The notes under the pieces were generated by a model. It saw nothing but the letters and a program-made list of their open reading frames with translations, had not been told where the DNA came from and made no database searches. This document shows positions 5,448-6,412 of a stretch of 6,412 nt of DNA, one piece after another (the first letter of the stretch is position 1; each line of letters starts with the position of its first letter). Position numbers and translations under genes: made by a program. The DNA is from Desulfuromonadales bacterium (GTDB lineage Bacteria > Desulfobacterota > Desulfuromonadia > Desulfuromonadales > JACZKF01). The stretch spans positions 1 to 6,412 of the forward strand of contig JACZKF010000358.1 in assembly GCA_014860175.1 (NCBI GenBank). The letters are read 5' to 3'.

Positions 5448-6412
5448 CTAGTCGACCCGCTTGCGCAGAAAGGTCGGGATGTCGTACTCCTCATCGTCGG
5501 TCGAGGTCGGCCGGAAGCTGCGGGGAGTCTCCTTCTGCCGCTCGCGGATGAAGGTCGGCAGATCACGGTCGATCTTGGTGGCCGCCGGGGGAGTCGCCAT
5601 GGAGCGCAACTCGTCGGCCGGCCGCCGGCTTTTCTCGAAGCTGGCGCCGAAACCGGTGGCGATGGCGGTCACTTTGATCCGCTCCCCCATCTCCTCGTTG
5701 ATTACCAGACCGACGATGATGGTGGCGTCTTCGTGCACCTTTTCGTGGATCACCCGGGAGACCTCGTCGAAATCTTCCATGGTCATGCTGGAGGAGCCGG
5801 TGATGTTGACCAGCACCCCCTTGGCCCCGGAGATGTCGATATCCTCCAGCAGCGGGCTGCTGATCGCCTGCTGGGCCGCTTCGGTGGCCCGCCGGTCCCC
5901 TTCGCCCATGCCGATCCCCATCATCGCCATGCCACGCTCGCTCATGATGGTGCGCACGTCGGCGAAGTCGACGTTGATCATCCCCTCGGTGGTGATCAGG
6001 TCGGAAATCCCCTGCACCGCCTGCCGCAGCACGTCGTCGGCCGGCTTGAAGGCATCGATGATGCTCATGTTCTTGCCGGCCAGGCCGAGCAGCCGGTCGT
6101 TGGGGATGACGATCAGCGAATCGACCATCTCGCGCAGGGCGAGGGCCCCGTCATCGGCCTTCTTCAGGCGCTGGCGTCCCTCGCGGCTGAACGGCTTGGT
6201 CACCACGCCGACGGTGAGAGCGCCGAGTTCCCGGGCCACTTCGGCGATGATCGGCGCCGCGCCGGTACCGGTGCCACCCCCCATGCCGGCAGCGATGAAG
6301 ACCATGTCGGCCCCCGCCAGCACTTCGGCCAGCCGGGCCCGGTCTTCCATCGCCGCCTCGCGCCCCACCTCCGGATTGGCTCCCGCCCCGAGCCCCTTGG
6401 TCAGCCGGGCAC
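5448..6412 (-). CDS. ftsZ: Cell division protein FtsZ (5' end outside the window)
   Basis: FtsZ is the tubulin-like GTPase that polymerises into the cytoplasmic division ring. The last 320 codons are present. The N-terminal part of the GTP-binding domain lies beyond the window edge, so this is an edge truncation and not a broken gene. The visible sequence opens in the TKGLGAGANPEVGRE segment. The tubulin signature GGGTGTG is at residues 44-50 of the visible part, and the T7 synergy loop NVDFAD at 146-151 supplies the two catalytic aspartates for the neighbouring subunit. A short variable linker then leads to the conserved C-terminal peptide DIPTFLRKR (310-318), which in other bacteria binds FtsA and other partners. 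Unusually, a near copy, DLPTFIRER, lies at 283-291. The gene ends in its own terminator, as expected of the last gene of a division cluster, although the upstream genes are not visible. Confidence 0.97.
   Translation of the reverse strand, partial: ARLTKGLGAGANPEVGREAAMEDRARLAEVLAGADMVFIAAGMGGGTGTGAAPIIAEVARELGALTVGVVTKPFSREGRQRLKKADDGALALREMVDSLIVIPNDRLLGLAGKNMSIIDAFKPADDVLRQAVQGISDLITTEGMINVDFADVRTIMSERGMAMMGIGMGEGDRRATEAAQQAISSPLLEDIDISGAKGVLVNITGSSSMTMEDFDEVSRVIHEKVHEDATIIVGLVINEEMGERIKVTAIATGFGASFEKSRRPADELRSMATPPAATKIDRDLPTFIRERQKETPRSFRPTSTDDEEYDIPTFLRKRVD

Overview
The window looks like chromosomal DNA from a GC-rich, metal-reducing type bacterium of the Desulfuromonadia (Geobacter/Desulfuromonas relatives). 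This is inferred from multiheme c-type cytochromes next to an outer-membrane barrel, from CX4CH heme motifs alternating with CXXCH, and from the style of the FtsZ and radical SAM proteins. No sequence search was possible. All six genes are on the minus strand, so the window is read from right to left. No mobile elements, RNA genes or CRISPR arrays were seen, and no gene-free stretch exceeds 300 bases.

Right end (6412 to about 5300): the 3' 320 codons of ftsZ, the cell-division tubulin homologue, cut by the window edge. Its tail carries two copies of the conserved C-terminal anchor peptide. A strong intrinsic terminator follows about 120 bases after the stop.

Middle right (5302 to 3490): a plausible promoter overlaps the ftsZ terminator tract. 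A small array of imperfect 9-bp repeats then lies in the presumed leader of a 573-residue radical SAM protein of unknown function. That gene starts with GTG and has no recognisable Shine-Dalgarno sequence.

Middle left (3489 to 639): an AT-richer intergenic region with an inverted repeat precedes a compact three-gene operon. The genes encode an outer-membrane beta-barrel (433 aa), a pentaheme lipoprotein cytochrome (155 aa) and an octaheme lipoprotein cytochrome (276 aa). Gaps are 25 to 28 bases, and the operon ends at a textbook terminator. A barrel with two multiheme cytochromes is the layout of a porin-cytochrome conduit that carries electrons across the outer membrane, so this is the most interesting part of the window. 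The conduit function is an inference.

Left end (627 to 34): tpx, an atypical 2-Cys thiol peroxidase, has its own sigma70-like promoter. A Fur/PerR-like palindrome sits at or just after the predicted transcription start, suggesting iron- or peroxide-responsive control. The peroxidase may protect a heme- and iron-rich cell from peroxide, but nothing in the sequence ties it to the cytochrome operon beyond adjacency.
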